Shown: positions 54,222 to 63,345, counted from the first letter of the stretch. The stretch is 64,000 nt of DNA from an uncultured Lachnospiraceae bacterium (GCA_902779575.1 CACZBW010000004.1:278166-342165); one strand, 5' to 3'. Numbers and translations are program-made. The notes: a model not told the origin generated them from the letters alone.

Positions 54222-55205
54222 ATGAAAACGATGAAAGAGGAACGCGCGGCAATCCTGGAATCATTCCTTTCCATGGATGACAGGGAACTGTTTCTGGTTC
54301 TGACCGGGGAGAGAGGCATCGTAGCTCAGATGTACCTGAAGGAGGCAGCTGAGGAATATAAGAGGACTGTCGGCGGGGATGCCGATCTGCGGACCATGGT
54401 CCGTGTGATCTGCGGAAAAGAACCTGCCCTGCTGCTGGAGCTGATCAAGTCCGCCGCGAAGGAAGCCGGGAAGATCATGCTTTCCGCTTCGGAAATCTCT
54501 CCTGAGACGGACGAGAAGCAGGGGCACGCGAATTTTGTCACCAGCTACGACCGCCGGATTCAGGAATACCTGTTCAAAGCGCTTCATGAGCTGCTCCCCG
54601 AAGCCCATTTTGTAGGCGAGGAGGAAGGGAAAGACCAGTTCCTTGAAGCGGACCGGAAAGGATACGCCTTTGTCATCGACCCGATCGACGGGACCAGCAA
54701 TTTTATCGCCAGATACAGGCCCTCCGTGGTTTCAATCGGCCTTTTTAAGGATGGGGCGCCTTATCTGGGAGTTGTCTATAATCCCTATGATGACGTACTG
54801 TGTTATGCCGTGAAGGGGGAAGGCGCTTTCTGGAACGGCGAGCCCATGCATTCTTCAAAGCTTCCTCTTTCCAGGAGCCTTGTCGGTTTCGGCACCTCTC
54901 CATATTATGAAGAGCTTTCGAAGAAAACCTTTGATTACGCCAGCCGTTATCTGGCAAAGAGCATAGATCTGCGCAGGAGCGGCACTGCCGCCTGGGATCT
55001 TTCCCTTGCTGCCAAAGGCGTAACCGGACTTTTCTTCGAACTGAAACTGAGCCTCTGGGACTTTGCCGCCGGCGCCCTGATCGCGCAGGAAGCCGGATGC
55101 ACAGTAACCGACATCGAAGGAAATCCGCTCAGATGGGACGGGCCTTCCTCTGTCCTCTGCGCTTCGGAAGGAGCGGCGAAGGATGACTATATCCTGACCT
55201 TCTGA
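54222..55205 (+). CDS. Inositol monophosphatase family protein
   Basis: This 327-residue protein has a FIG/IMPase fold from about residue 75: VGEEEGK (metal Glu), FVIDPIDGTSNFIARYRPSV near 151, SGTAAWDLSLAA and WDFAAGALIAQEAG. All metal ligands are present. The first 70 or so residues are an extra helical region (ERAAILESFLSMDDRELFLV) not found in a minimal IMPase. It could act on inositol phosphate, PAP or fructose bisphosphate. GGGAGGAG precedes the ATG. Confidence 0.87.
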   Translation: MKTMKEERAAILESFLSMDDRELFLVLTGERGIVAQMYLKEAAEEYKRTVGGDADLRTMVRVICGKEPALLLELIKSAAKEAGKIMLSASEISPETDEKQGHANFVTSYDRRIQEYLFKALHELLPEAHFVGEEEGKDQFLEADRKGYAFVIDPIDGTSNFIARYRPSVVSIGLFKDGAPYLGVVYNPYDDVLCYAVKGEGAFWNGEPMHSSKLPLSRSLVGFGTSPYYEELSKKTFDYASRYLAKSIDLRRSGTAAWDLSLAAKGVTGLFFELKLSLWDFAAGALIAQEAGCTVTDIEGNPLRWDGPSSVLCASEGAAKDDYILTF

Positions 55206-55215
55206 GGATCGGAAA

Positions 55216-55419
55216 TTAATGATTATAAAATGGCATCTGCTGCTGATCCGTTCCACGGCACTGGCAGGCGAAATAAATCGTCTGCAGGGCCGGGGAGCGC
55301 TTCAGGCGGATGTCTTTTTTGTTGAATCCCAGCTTTTTGCAAAGGTCTGCTGCTCTTAATAACAGCTCTAATGCCTTAAGAAATTCTTCACTTTTTATTC
55401 CCGCAAATGCTGAGGACAG
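55216..55419 (-). pseudogene. Possible gene remnant on the minus strand
   Basis: The minus strand holds an open stretch of about 65 codons ending at TAA (55216-55218). It reads like protein: KSEEFLKALELLLRAADLCK, then KLGFNKKDIRLKRSP and TIYFACQCRGTDQQQ. No ATG, GTG or TTG start or ribosome site is present before an in-frame stop upstream. The family is not recognised. The rest of the 333-bp gap before the next gene shows no clear element. Confidence 0.3.
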
Positions 55420-55538
55420 GCCTTATTTATGATGCTATCATAACGTTATATTTTATTTCGGAGCATACCGTGCTGTCTGCCGGCAGCTTTTATTCGCCGG
55501 TATGATATGAGGATCACGGAAAAAGAGGGGTTTGGAGT

Positions 55539-58500
55539 ATGAGAAGGCATATGCGGGAGTATCTGGCACTGACAGCAGGACTGCTGCTCGGACTGACAGC
55601 GGTTTTTCCGGGACATGCTGATTCAGTGGCTTATGACGTGAGCGGGGGATTGCTGGATCCTTCTTCTTACCGGCAGGTCGACTTTGCGGACGGACAGAGA
55701 CATCTGATTTACCCGGGAGACAGTATTGCAGGGCTTGCGAATATCTATCTTGCCGAGGACGGAAACCGGCAGGAGATGCCGGAGGCGCAGGACATGGACC
55801 TGATGACCGGCGCGCTTCTCTGGAAGAATACAAGCGGGAATGTCTATGAGGTTCTTGAGATTACCCCGGTGACCAGTACGACGGATGAAAACGGACTGCC
55901 CGTGACCGCGCCGGGTACATATGAGCTGGACGCGTCCTCTGCCGCGGTCGGCATGGCGCAGGGAGCCGTGTGTTCCGGCATATCCGGGACAGATCAGATA
56001 ACGCCTGTGCAGACAGAGGCATTTTATCCGGATCTTACCGTGAATGATCCGAACGGGATTCCGCAGCCTCTCTCCGTGACAGGCTATTCCTGGTCGCAGG
56101 GAGATCTGGTCACATTGTCCGTTGACCCTGCGGCAGTGCCGGAAGGACAGGTTTTCACCGGGTGGCAGGTTCAGTATGTGGATGAGAATAATACCCTCCA
56201 GCCCGCGAATCCTGACGAGATCTCCTGGCAGGGGCTGAGCAATGAGACAGTCACGCAGGAGAACCTGACATTCTCGATCGGGAAGGCGGACCATCTGTAT
56301 CTCTTTACGCCCCTGTTTGGGATGAATACCGGGGAAAATGCCGGAGATCAGCAGGAAGGGACATCGGATCCCCTGATGCTTATAGAAAATCAGCAGGAAG
56401 GAAGTTCGGAATATTTTCTGACCGACGCGGATGACAACATGCCGCCGGACGGGACGGTTCTGCCTGCTGAAGGATGGGCGGATCCCTCCACCCCGGCTGC
56501 GGACCAGGTGGATCCCTGGCTTCAGGAGGCCGGACAGGAGCAGCAGCTGACAGCGGAGGAGCTTGCGGCGCAGCAGGCCGCAGCGGAGCAGGCCGCCGCA
56601 GAACAGGCAGCGCAGCAGGCTGCAGCGGAACTGGCCGCAGCAGAACTCGCGGCACAGCAGGCAGCGGCAGAACAGCAGCCTGCGGGGAATGTCATAATCA
56701 GTTATTATCCGGAAGGCGTCGCAGAATCTTCCGCCAGCCTGATTCCCTGGACAGAGGGACTGGCCGGAACGGTCAGCACCTCCGGGACCCTCAACGGACA
56801 GGTATTTGCCTATTGGAAGACTTCCGATCCGGAGGCAGTTCAGTTTGCGGACGCGTCCGCGGCGACTACAGGCTATTCGGTTTCCTCAAGACCGGCCTCC
56901 GATGTGGAGATTTCCCCGGTTTATGTATCGGTTTATTCCGTATCCGTCTCGGATGGAACAGCCGCGTATGATGCGGCGGCCGGGCAGAGCCAGCTGACAG
57001 GGCTGAAGGCAGGTACCATCGTGACGGTGACAGCCGCCCGGAAGGAAGGGTATACTTTCGCTGGATGGAATGTGACAGAGGCGCCGGAAGGCTTCGGGCT
57101 CGATGACCCCATGCGCTATGCCTCTTCCTTCAGCTTCGCCATGCCGGAGGGCAATGTGGCATTTTCAGCTGCATATAACGAAATCATTCCGGAAACCTAC
57201 AGTGTGACCGTATCTGAAGGAAGCGCGTTTGCATCGGAGACCGGAGCTGCGGCCTCCGCCATGAAAGCAGGGGAATCCGTGACGGTAAACGCCCTGCAGA
57301 AAGAAGGGTTTGCCTTCACAGGCTGGACCGTGACAGATGCGGGAGGCAGCGGCTTCGCCCTCAGTCCTGAGCAGGCCGCAGCAGCTTCCGTGACATTTGC
57401 GATGCCGGCTGCGAATATCTCCCTTGCGGCAAATTATGCAGAGATCCCCGCTCCGGTTTACAGCGTAACAGTCCTTAACCAGGATCCGAATACGTCCGTC
57501 AGCCTTGTCAGCGGAGGAAATGCCTATGATTCCGGGACAGCCTTCCCGGCAGGGACGCCGATTTCCATTGTGACGGCAGGTTCGGCCGGCAGGTGCAATG
57601 TGGCCGTGACGGATCAGAATGGGAATCCTCTGCAGCTGGACGCCAATGAAGAATACCATACCTACTCCTTCGTGGTTCCGGAATCGTCTGTCACGGTGAC
57701 CGTCACGCAGGCGGTAAGGAATGTGAAAGGGCTGCAGCTTAAGGTATACGGCAAGACTTCTTTCATCTACGGCGGACAGGATACCGGCGTGACCGGCGGT
57801 GAGGTGATGGAGGACGGTTCCGTCTGCTATACGGTTTCCACTGACACTGCGGAGTATGCGACAGTTGTGATCGGAGCGGCGCCGTCGGATGAGCAGGTCT
57901 CCGTCACGCTGGACAATATCCAGATCACCCCCGCGGAGGACGGGTCCTTTATATTCAGCATACAGGCGGACAGCACCGTGATTCTGAGTTATGTCAAGAA
58001 TACGCATACGGTGAATACAGACAACTGTGCCGCAGATCCGGCGGTGTATGCGGAAGGAGATCTTGTGACGCTCGTTCCCCATACAGCTCCGGAGGGGTAT
58101 ACTTTTGCGGGCTTTACCGTAACCGACATATACGGGAATGAAGTAGAACTTGCACAGAAAGAGAACGGAACGGTAACGCTTACGGCACCTCCGGCAGACC
58201 TGATCGCTTCTGCCAATTATGTGCCTGTTTCAAAGTACGGCATTTCCGTAAGCGAGGGTACGATTGTCGGAGCTTCCGGCGAGATGGCCTATAAGGCGGG
58301 AGATCAGGTTACCATCGAAGCCAATCAGCCTCAGGAAGGATACAGTTTCCGCGGCTGGTCTGTCGTATCGGGTGATGCGGTAATCGCGGACGCCTCCCAG
58401 CCGACGACGACCATCACCGTTGGTAATTCCGCGTCCACCGTCGCTGCCAATTACGCGGCGCAGACCTATAAAGTGATTGTGGAGGGCGGTTCCGGAAGCG

Positions 58501-59120
58501 GGAATTACGGACCCGACCAGGCGATTCCGCTGCAGGGAGATTATCCGCCTTCCGGACAGGTATTTGACAGCTGGATGGTTGAGAAAGGCGAGGTACAGCT
58601 GTCCGATGCCGCAAGTCTGACGACTACCGGGTACGCGAAAAGCTCAGAGGCGGCGGTAAAGGCTTCCTATAAGGCAGGGCCTGCCGCGGATGACTGTGCT
58701 GTTACCGGGATCGGGGAAGGTGCGGAATATTTAAAAGGAACAACGCTTACCTTCACAGCGACAGGCGCAGGGATGGATGATCCGTCTCCGAACCCCGGAG
58801 ACTGGCGTTTCCTGCCGACCGGTTATCAGATCAGTACCGTCAGCGGCAGCTGGTCTGCAGCTCCCTATACGACATCGATGGCGATCAATGCGACGGGAGA
58901 TTACACACTTACGGTTCAGTTCGCGAAACAGCTTTATAACGGTTCCTCCTGGAACTCTGATGGGAGTACGGTTTCGAAATCCGTACACTTCCATGTCGTG
59001 AACGCTCTTTCGGTAGAGACCGGGGACAGCAGTCCTCTGATCCCGCTGATCTGTGCTGCCGGAGCAGCGCTGTTTGTGATCATTATTCTTGTGATCATTC
59101 TTACGAAGAGAAGAAGATAA
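55539..59120 (+). CDS. Giant surface protein with divergent InlB B-repeats
   Basis: The 1193-residue secreted protein starts with a signal peptide (EYLALTAGLLLGLTAVFPGH). A unique N-terminal region follows. An Ala/Glu/Gln-rich helical link spans about 337-384 (AAQQAAAEQAAAEQAAQQ). Repeated domains of about 80-90 residues follow, beginning near 465, 553, 641, 823, 900 and 977. Each shows the pattern YSVTVSxG...GxxVTVxAxxxEGYxFxGWxV...FxMP...AxY, like divergent InlB B-repeats. The C-terminus is a membrane anchor plus KRRR tail (from about 1165), not LPXTG. Probably a cell-surface adhesin or scaffold. Confidence 0.82.
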   Translation: MRRHMREYLALTAGLLLGLTAVFPGHADSVAYDVSGGLLDPSSYRQVDFADGQRHLIYPGDSIAGLANIYLAEDGNRQEMPEAQDMDLMTGALLWKNTSGNVYEVLEITPVTSTTDENGLPVTAPGTYELDASSAAVGMAQGAVCSGISGTDQITPVQTEAFYPDLTVNDPNGIPQPLSVTGYSWSQGDLVTLSVDPAAVPEGQVFTGWQVQYVDENNTLQPANPDEISWQGLSNETVTQENLTFSIGKADHLYLFTPLFGMNTGENAGDQQEGTSDPLMLIENQQEGSSEYFLTDADDNMPPDGTVLPAEGWADPSTPAADQVDPWLQEAGQEQQLTAEELAAQQAAAEQAAAEQAAQQAAAELAAAELAAQQAAAEQQPAGNVIISYYPEGVAESSASLIPWTEGLAGTVSTSGTLNGQVFAYWKTSDPEAVQFADASAATTGYSVSSRPASDVEISPVYVSVYSVSVSDGTAAYDAAAGQSQLTGLKAGTIVTVTAARKEGYTFAGWNVTEAPEGFGLDDPMRYASSFSFAMPEGNVAFSAAYNEIIPETYSVTVSEGSAFASETGAAASAMKAGESVTVNALQKEGFAFTGWTVTDAGGSGFALSPEQAAAASVTFAMPAANISLAANYAEIPAPVYSVTVLNQDPNTSVSLVSGGNAYDSGTAFPAGTPISIVTAGSAGRCNVAVTDQNGNPLQLDANEEYHTYSFVVPESSVTVTVTQAVRNVKGLQLKVYGKTSFIYGGQDTGVTGGEVMEDGSVCYTVSTDTAEYATVVIGAAPSDEQVSVTLDNIQITPAEDGSFIFSIQADSTVILSYVKNTHTVNTDNCAADPAVYAEGDLVTLVPHTAPEGYTFAGFTVTDIYGNEVELAQKENGTVTLTAPPADLIASANYVPVSKYGISVSEGTIVGASGEMAYKAGDQVTIEANQPQEGYSFRGWSVVSGDAVIADASQPTTTITVGNSASTVAANYAAQTYKVIVEGGSGSGNYGPDQAIPLQGDYPPSGQVFDSWMVEKGEVQLSDAASLTTTGYAKSSEAAVKASYKAGPAADDCAVTGIGEGAEYLKGTTLTFTATGAGMDDPSPNPGDWRFLPTGYQISTVSGSWSAAPYTTSMAINATGDYTLTVQFAKQLYNGSSWNSDGSTVSKSVHFHVVNALSVETGDSSPLIPLICAAGAALFVIIILVIILTKRRR

Positions 59121-59220
59121 GGGGATCTGAATAAGAGCGGAGAGAAAGAGACGCTCTGCAGAGCAGAACGGACAGGGAGACCTGATAAGCTGCAGGTATA
59201 TAAATAAGGGGAGTGTTATC

Positions 59221-59265
59221 GGGCCGGCAATTGATACATGGTATCAGCTGCCGGCCCTGTTTTTC
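59221..59265 (+). terminator. Terminator of the giant surface protein
   Basis: GGGCCGGCA (59221-59229) and TGCCGGCCC (59249-59257), extended inside by TGATAC and GTATCA, are followed by TGTTTTT. The remainder of the 372-bp gap holds a promoter and no gene. Confidence 0.85.
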
Positions 59266-59394
59266 CGGATCGCATTTTATCGCTCCTGAACGGCTTTTCT
59301 TCCGGCTGCTGATCAGGGAATCCGGTCCTGCTTTTCCCGAAGAATGGCCGTCGTTTCTGCTTTCGGGATTGTATGTTCCGAAATTCTCTGCCGG

Positions 59395-59423
59395 TTGCTA
59401 AACAGGGAGCCGTCGAATATACT
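59395..59423 (+). promoter_or_regulatory. Promoter of the TauE-kinase fusion gene
   Basis: TTGCTA, a 17-bp spacer, TATACT, about 70 bp before the ATG. Confidence 0.55.
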
Positions 59424-59492
59424 TTTATTATCAAGAATGGGAATCCCTGAAAACATACACGGTACAGAGCGGAGACAGAAGGAGATGGTTGC

Positions 59493-60998
59493 ATGGAATT
59501 CCTGTGGTATATCATAGCGGCGCTTGGAGCCGGAATCGGGACAGGCCTGGCCGGATTGTCTGCGGCGACGGTAATGGTACCGATCCTGATTGTTTTATGC
59601 CCGTCCTTTCATGGGGAAACGGGAGCCTATCAGGCGACAGCGATCGCCCTTGCTTCGGATATTCTCGGGTCGGCAGTTACTACTTATACCTACGCTAAGT
59701 ATAAAAATATAGATCTGAAGCGCGGCTGGATCATGCTGACCTACATTCTTGCCATGTGTACGGTCGGCAGCTATGCGGCTTTTCTGGCCGGTAATGTTGT
59801 GCTCGGCAGCTTTACGCTGTTTCTCACCTTTTTTATCGGGATCCGTTTTCTGCTGAAGCCGGATACAAGCTGGAAGGAACAGGCGTCCAGAGGAGAAAGA
59901 CTGGACAGAAGGGGGATTGCGATTTCTCTGTTCTTCGGTCTTACGATCGGATTTGGCACGGGATTTGTCGGCACGGGCGGCGGTATGATGATGCTGGTGG
60001 TGTTTACGGCTTTTCTTGGGATGGAACTCAAGACGGCAGTGGGCACCAGCACGTTTATTATGACATTTACTGCCCTGATCGCCTCAGTCAGCCACATCCT
60101 GATCCACCCTGCGATTCTGCTGGAAAAATGGGATGTGATGCTGCTGTGTATCGTCATCGCTACAGCCGCATCATTGCTTTCAGCGCGCTTTGCCAACCGT
60201 GTGAGCAGCCGTACGGTCGGCCTTGTTACCGGTGCAGTACTGACCCTTCTTGGAGCGTCGATGCTGCTTCTGCATTTCTGGCCTCAGATTTCTGCTTTTC
60301 CGCCGGCGCTACAGACCCTTACGTGTTTCGGCAGGCTGATTCTCTATATCATTCCCTGTGTCCTGATCCTCCTGCCGATCCGCTTTCTGACCGGAGTTCC
60401 TTCCTTTGTTTTCCGGAAACTTCTCCATGTCGTCGCCTTCAGCTGTTTTACTGTAATGATGCTCACGGCAGAAACCTGGCAGTCAGCTGCTCTGACATCT
60501 TTGATCCTTGCGCTTCTGATCTATCCGCTGCTTGCCTTTTTTGAGAAGGAGACCTGGTATGGGAAGCTGTTTGTGCAGAAATCGCCCGGGGAGGTGAAGA
60601 GAAGCCTGCTTATGCTCTTTTTCATGTTCGCGGCGGTGATTGCTGTGTCCTGGGGGATGTTCCATAATCCGCACGCTGCTGCCGCTTCCATTCTGATGTG
60701 GGGCGTGGGAGACGCCGCAGCGGCATTGGTGGGGATTCCTCTCGGAAAACATAAGGTATGGTTCAGACCTGTGCGCGGTAAAAAATCCTGGGAGGGGTCC
60801 TTTGCGATGCTTGGAGCTTCTGCGCTTGTGGGCAGTATGCTGCTGTTTCTGTATGGCGGATATCCTGCCGGGATTGTGATCCCATGTGTTCTGGGAATGG
60901 CTCTCACGGGAACGGCCGCGGAGCTCTTATCGCCCGGTGAATGGGATACGGTTACTGTTCCGGTGACCATGCTTGCTGTCGCACTGATCATGTTGTGA
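59493..60998 (+). CDS. TauE/SafE transporter fused to a VTE5/dolichol-kinase-like domain
   Basis: The 501-residue membrane protein appears to be a fusion. Residues 1 to about 265 are a TauE/SafE (TSUP) exporter-type domain: GAGIGTGLAGLSAATVMVPI, FFGLTIGFGTGFVGTGGGMM and ELKTAVGTSTFIMTFTA. Residues about 300-501 resemble the CTP-dependent polyprenol/phytol kinase group: FRKLLHVVAF, WGVGDAAAALVGIPLGKHKV, GKKSWEGSFAM and GTAAELLSPGEWDTVTVPV. TSUP members move sulfite, sulfonates or other anions. The kinase part would act on an isoprenoid alcohol. The link between the two is unknown. GAAGGAGATGG precedes the ATG. Confidence 0.8.
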   Translation: MEFLWYIIAALGAGIGTGLAGLSAATVMVPILIVLCPSFHGETGAYQATAIALASDILGSAVTTYTYAKYKNIDLKRGWIMLTYILAMCTVGSYAAFLAGNVVLGSFTLFLTFFIGIRFLLKPDTSWKEQASRGERLDRRGIAISLFFGLTIGFGTGFVGTGGGMMMLVVFTAFLGMELKTAVGTSTFIMTFTALIASVSHILIHPAILLEKWDVMLLCIVIATAASLLSARFANRVSSRTVGLVTGAVLTLLGASMLLLHFWPQISAFPPALQTLTCFGRLILYIIPCVLILLPIRFLTGVPSFVFRKLLHVVAFSCFTVMMLTAETWQSAALTSLILALLIYPLLAFFEKETWYGKLFVQKSPGEVKRSLLMLFFMFAAVIAVSWGMFHNPHAAAASILMWGVGDAAAALVGIPLGKHKVWFRPVRGKKSWEGSFAMLGASALVGSMLLFLYGGYPAGIVIPCVLGMALTGTAAELLSPGEWDTVTVPVTMLAVALIML

Positions 60999-61022
60999 GG
61001 ATAAACTGCAGACAAAAAAGAG

Positions 61023-61193
61023 CCGGTATCCGGAAAGCAGATTCAAAAAACCGCTGTCCCGGAACGGCAGTTCAAAAACCGCTGTCCCGGAACGACAGCT
61101 CAAAAAACCGCTGTCCCGGAACGGCAGCTCAAAAAACCACTGTCCCGGAACGGCAGCTCAAAAACCCCTGTCCCGGAACGACAGATCAAAAAA
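61023..61193 (+). repeat. Tandem 28-29-bp repeat array with internal hairpins
   Basis: Five good units start at 61051, 61079, 61108, 61137 and 61165 (CCGCTGTCCCGGAACGGCAG, then CTCAAAAA). A degenerate unit precedes them at 61023 and another seems to follow at 61194. Each unit can fold (CTGTC...GACAG). It lies between the fusion gene and the convergent HAD gene. Confidence 0.85.
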
Positions 61194-61246
61194 CCGGCGT
61201 ACGGACCCAGACTCAGAAGAGCAGGTATCCCGTACGCCGGATATTC

Positions 61247-62077
61247 TTATATGCAGAATTTATTGAGTATTTCCGCGACGCCTCCGTGGTTATTGTCCTT
61301 CTCCGTTACATAATCGGCGATTTCCTTAAGGGAATCTTTCCCATTGCACATCGCGCAGCCGATTCCCGCAGCCTCGATCATTGTCAGGTCGTTTTCCTCA
61401 TCTCCTGCAGATACCGTATTTTCGATCGGAACAGACAGGTAATCAGCCATGAAACGCAGGGCGTTGCCTTTGTTGACTCCTTTTTGGACAATTTCGAGAA
61501 GCCAGGGGTTGGATTTGTAGAGATCCAGACGCTCGCCTATTTTCGGTTCCAGATAATTGCGGAATTCTGTTACATGTTCCGGACTTTCGTAATCAATGGC
61601 CAGTATTTTTGGGGGGGACTGCCTGAGCACATCCTCCACACGTTCAGCAATCAGCGGCGGCATCTTCTGGATCGCGCAGTAGCGCTGAAGGTCCGGCGTG
61701 TCCTTTTCCGAAACGACTTCGGTATCCGTATAGGTCTGGATATGGATGCCGAATTCCCTTGCAAAGCGGAAGACATCCGCCACCTGATCCAGCGGAATCA
61801 GGGAATCATAAATGACACATTTCCGGCTGGTGTCGTAGATCAGGCCTCCGTTGCAGGTGCTGATAAATGTATTCGGAAAATCATAAAGGCCAAGATCTTT
61901 CAGCAGGCGGATGGAGGCGAAAAGGACCCGCCCGGTGGAAATTACAAGATAACTTCCCGTTTTTACATAAGCTTCGAGGGCGCGGCGGTTTTCATCACTT
62001 AAGCTTTTATCGGTGTTGACCAGTGTATCGTCGATATCTGTAAAGAATATCTTTCTGCCTTTTCCTGTTTCGGGCAT
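61247..62077 (-). CDS. HAD-superfamily (Cof-type) phosphatase
   Basis: The 276-residue protein has the HAD nucleophile motif FFTDIDDTLVN, VISTGRVLFAS (motif II), and the C-terminal motif IV region VSAGDEENDLTMIEAAGIGC. It carries the large C2 cap of Cof/YidA-type sugar-phosphate or cofactor phosphatases. The ATG at 62077 follows AAGGAGGAAAA on the minus strand, 15 bp after the PHP gene, so the two form an operon. Substrate unknown. Confidence 0.9.
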   Translation of the reverse strand: MPETGKGRKIFFTDIDDTLVNTDKSLSDENRRALEAYVKTGSYLVISTGRVLFASIRLLKDLGLYDFPNTFISTCNGGLIYDTSRKCVIYDSLIPLDQVADVFRFAREFGIHIQTYTDTEVVSEKDTPDLQRYCAIQKMPPLIAERVEDVLRQSPPKILAIDYESPEHVTEFRNYLEPKIGERLDLYKSNPWLLEIVQKGVNKGNALRFMADYLSVPIENTVSAGDEENDLTMIEAAGIGCAMCNGKDSLKEIADYVTEKDNNHGGVAEILNKFCI

Positions 62078-62092
62078 AGTTTTCCTCCTTAT

Positions 62093-63001
62093 TTACAGCT
62101 TTTTTCTCTTCTCACGCATGATTGTAATCAGTTCATAAGGTATGCGGAGATCCCCCCAGCCTGTGCCGAGATCGATCAGGGGCTTGTTCTTCCCGTGGAA
62201 ATCGGATCCTCCGGAGATGCAGAACTCCATCCCGGCGGCAATCTCTTTTATCTGTGCGGTCTGCTCCGGCGTATGTGTGGAATAGAAGGCTTCGATGCCG
62301 ATCAGGCCGTTTTCCTTCAGAAGAGTGACCAGACGCATAAGATCCGGACCCGGCAGCCTGTACTGGAAAGGATGCGCCATGACCGGGATGCCGCCTGTCC
62401 TGAAGATCAGATTTACCATTTCATCCGGCCGGACGGAAGAGCGGGGGATAAAATACTTTCCATTGTCATCCAGAAGACCGTCAAAGGCTTCCGCAATAGA
62501 CTGCACAACGCCTTTGCTGATCAGGTGTCTTGCAAAATGCGCGCGCGTCCATTTCATGTCTCCGAATTCTGCAATCATCTGTTCTCGGGAGATGTCAATT
62601 CCGTCATCCGCCATCTTGTTGATCATCATCTGATTGCGGTTTTCCCGGGCATCCCTGCAGGTGCTGATCTGCTTCATCAGTTCCTCATTCCCCAGATCGA
62701 GGTCCAGACCGACGATATGGATATCAAGACCTTCCCAGGCGCAGGAGAATTCAATTCCCGCTATAACCTCCACGCCCTGTTCTTTTCCGGCTGCCAGGGC
62801 TTCCGCAACTCCGCCCACAGTATCATGATCCGTTACGGCGATCGCTTTCAAACCTCTTTTTGCGGCAAGCGCCACGTTCTCAGCCGGTGTGAACGTCCCG
62901 TCCGAAGCGGTGGAATGTGTGTGAAAATCTGCTAATTCTGAGCCTTCCGGCCTCTCTATATAAGATGTATCCAATACGTACTGATCTGACTGATCCTTCA
63001 T
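62093..63001 (-). CDS. PHP-domain phosphoesterase
   Basis: The 302-residue protein has metal motifs DFHTHSTASDGTFTPAE, AVTDHDTVGGV, GIEFSC, VMAHPFQYRL and GGSDFHGKNKP, covering the PHP ligand set. The pattern fits the YciV/RNase AM and nucleoside 3',5'-bisphosphate phosphatase group. AAAAGGAGC precedes the ATG on the minus strand. First gene of the pair with the HAD phosphatase. Confidence 0.9.
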   Translation of the reverse strand: MKDQSDQYVLDTSYIERPEGSELADFHTHSTASDGTFTPAENVALAAKRGLKAIAVTDHDTVGGVAEALAAGKEQGVEVIAGIEFSCAWEGLDIHIVGLDLDLGNEELMKQISTCRDARENRNQMMINKMADDGIDISREQMIAEFGDMKWTRAHFARHLISKGVVQSIAEAFDGLLDDNGKYFIPRSSVRPDEMVNLIFRTGGIPVMAHPFQYRLPGPDLMRLVTLLKENGLIGIEAFYSTHTPEQTAQIKEIAAGMEFCISGGSDFHGKNKPLIDLGTGWGDLRIPYELITIMREKRKKL

Positions 63002-63145
63002 GGAACTTCTGCTCCTTTTTAAGTAATAGTTTTCAGAGAAATTCTCCTGGCTGCCGGCCTGTACGCATACAGAGCCTGCAGATCCGGATGCCCGTTTTCT
63101 CTTCCTTCTTTCGGGCTTTTCCAGTATAAATGGAAGACAGCCGCC

Positions 63146-63175
63146 TTGTCAATTGCGGCCGCCAGGGGGTATAAT
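63146..63175 (+). promoter_or_regulatory. Promoter toward the AlaX-like gene
   Basis: TTGTCA, an 18-bp spacer, TATAAT (63170-63175). The leader includes the 48-bp tandem repeat. Confidence 0.65.
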
Positions 63176-63205
63176 CGTGCAGGCAGCCGAATCTGTCGGC
63201 TATGT

Positions 63206-63301
63206 AAAGCTTTCGTGCAAACGCGGAAAAAAGCAGGAACGACTGCAGAAATAAAAGCTTTCGTGCAAACGCGGTAAGAAAGCGGGATCGACTGCAGAAG
63301 G
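63206..63301 (+). repeat. Two tandem 48-bp units
   Basis: AAAGCTTTCGTGCAAACGCG at 63206 recurs at 63254. The remaining part, which ends in CGACTGCAGAA, is also repeated with a few changes. Confidence 0.85.
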
Positions 63302-63345
63302 GTAATTTCATGAGGAAGGAGCCGGGGATTGAACCCGGAAGAGAT

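Noticed and set aside
61023-61220. CRISPR-like array
   Set aside because: The units are contiguous with no unique spacers and no cas genes nearby.
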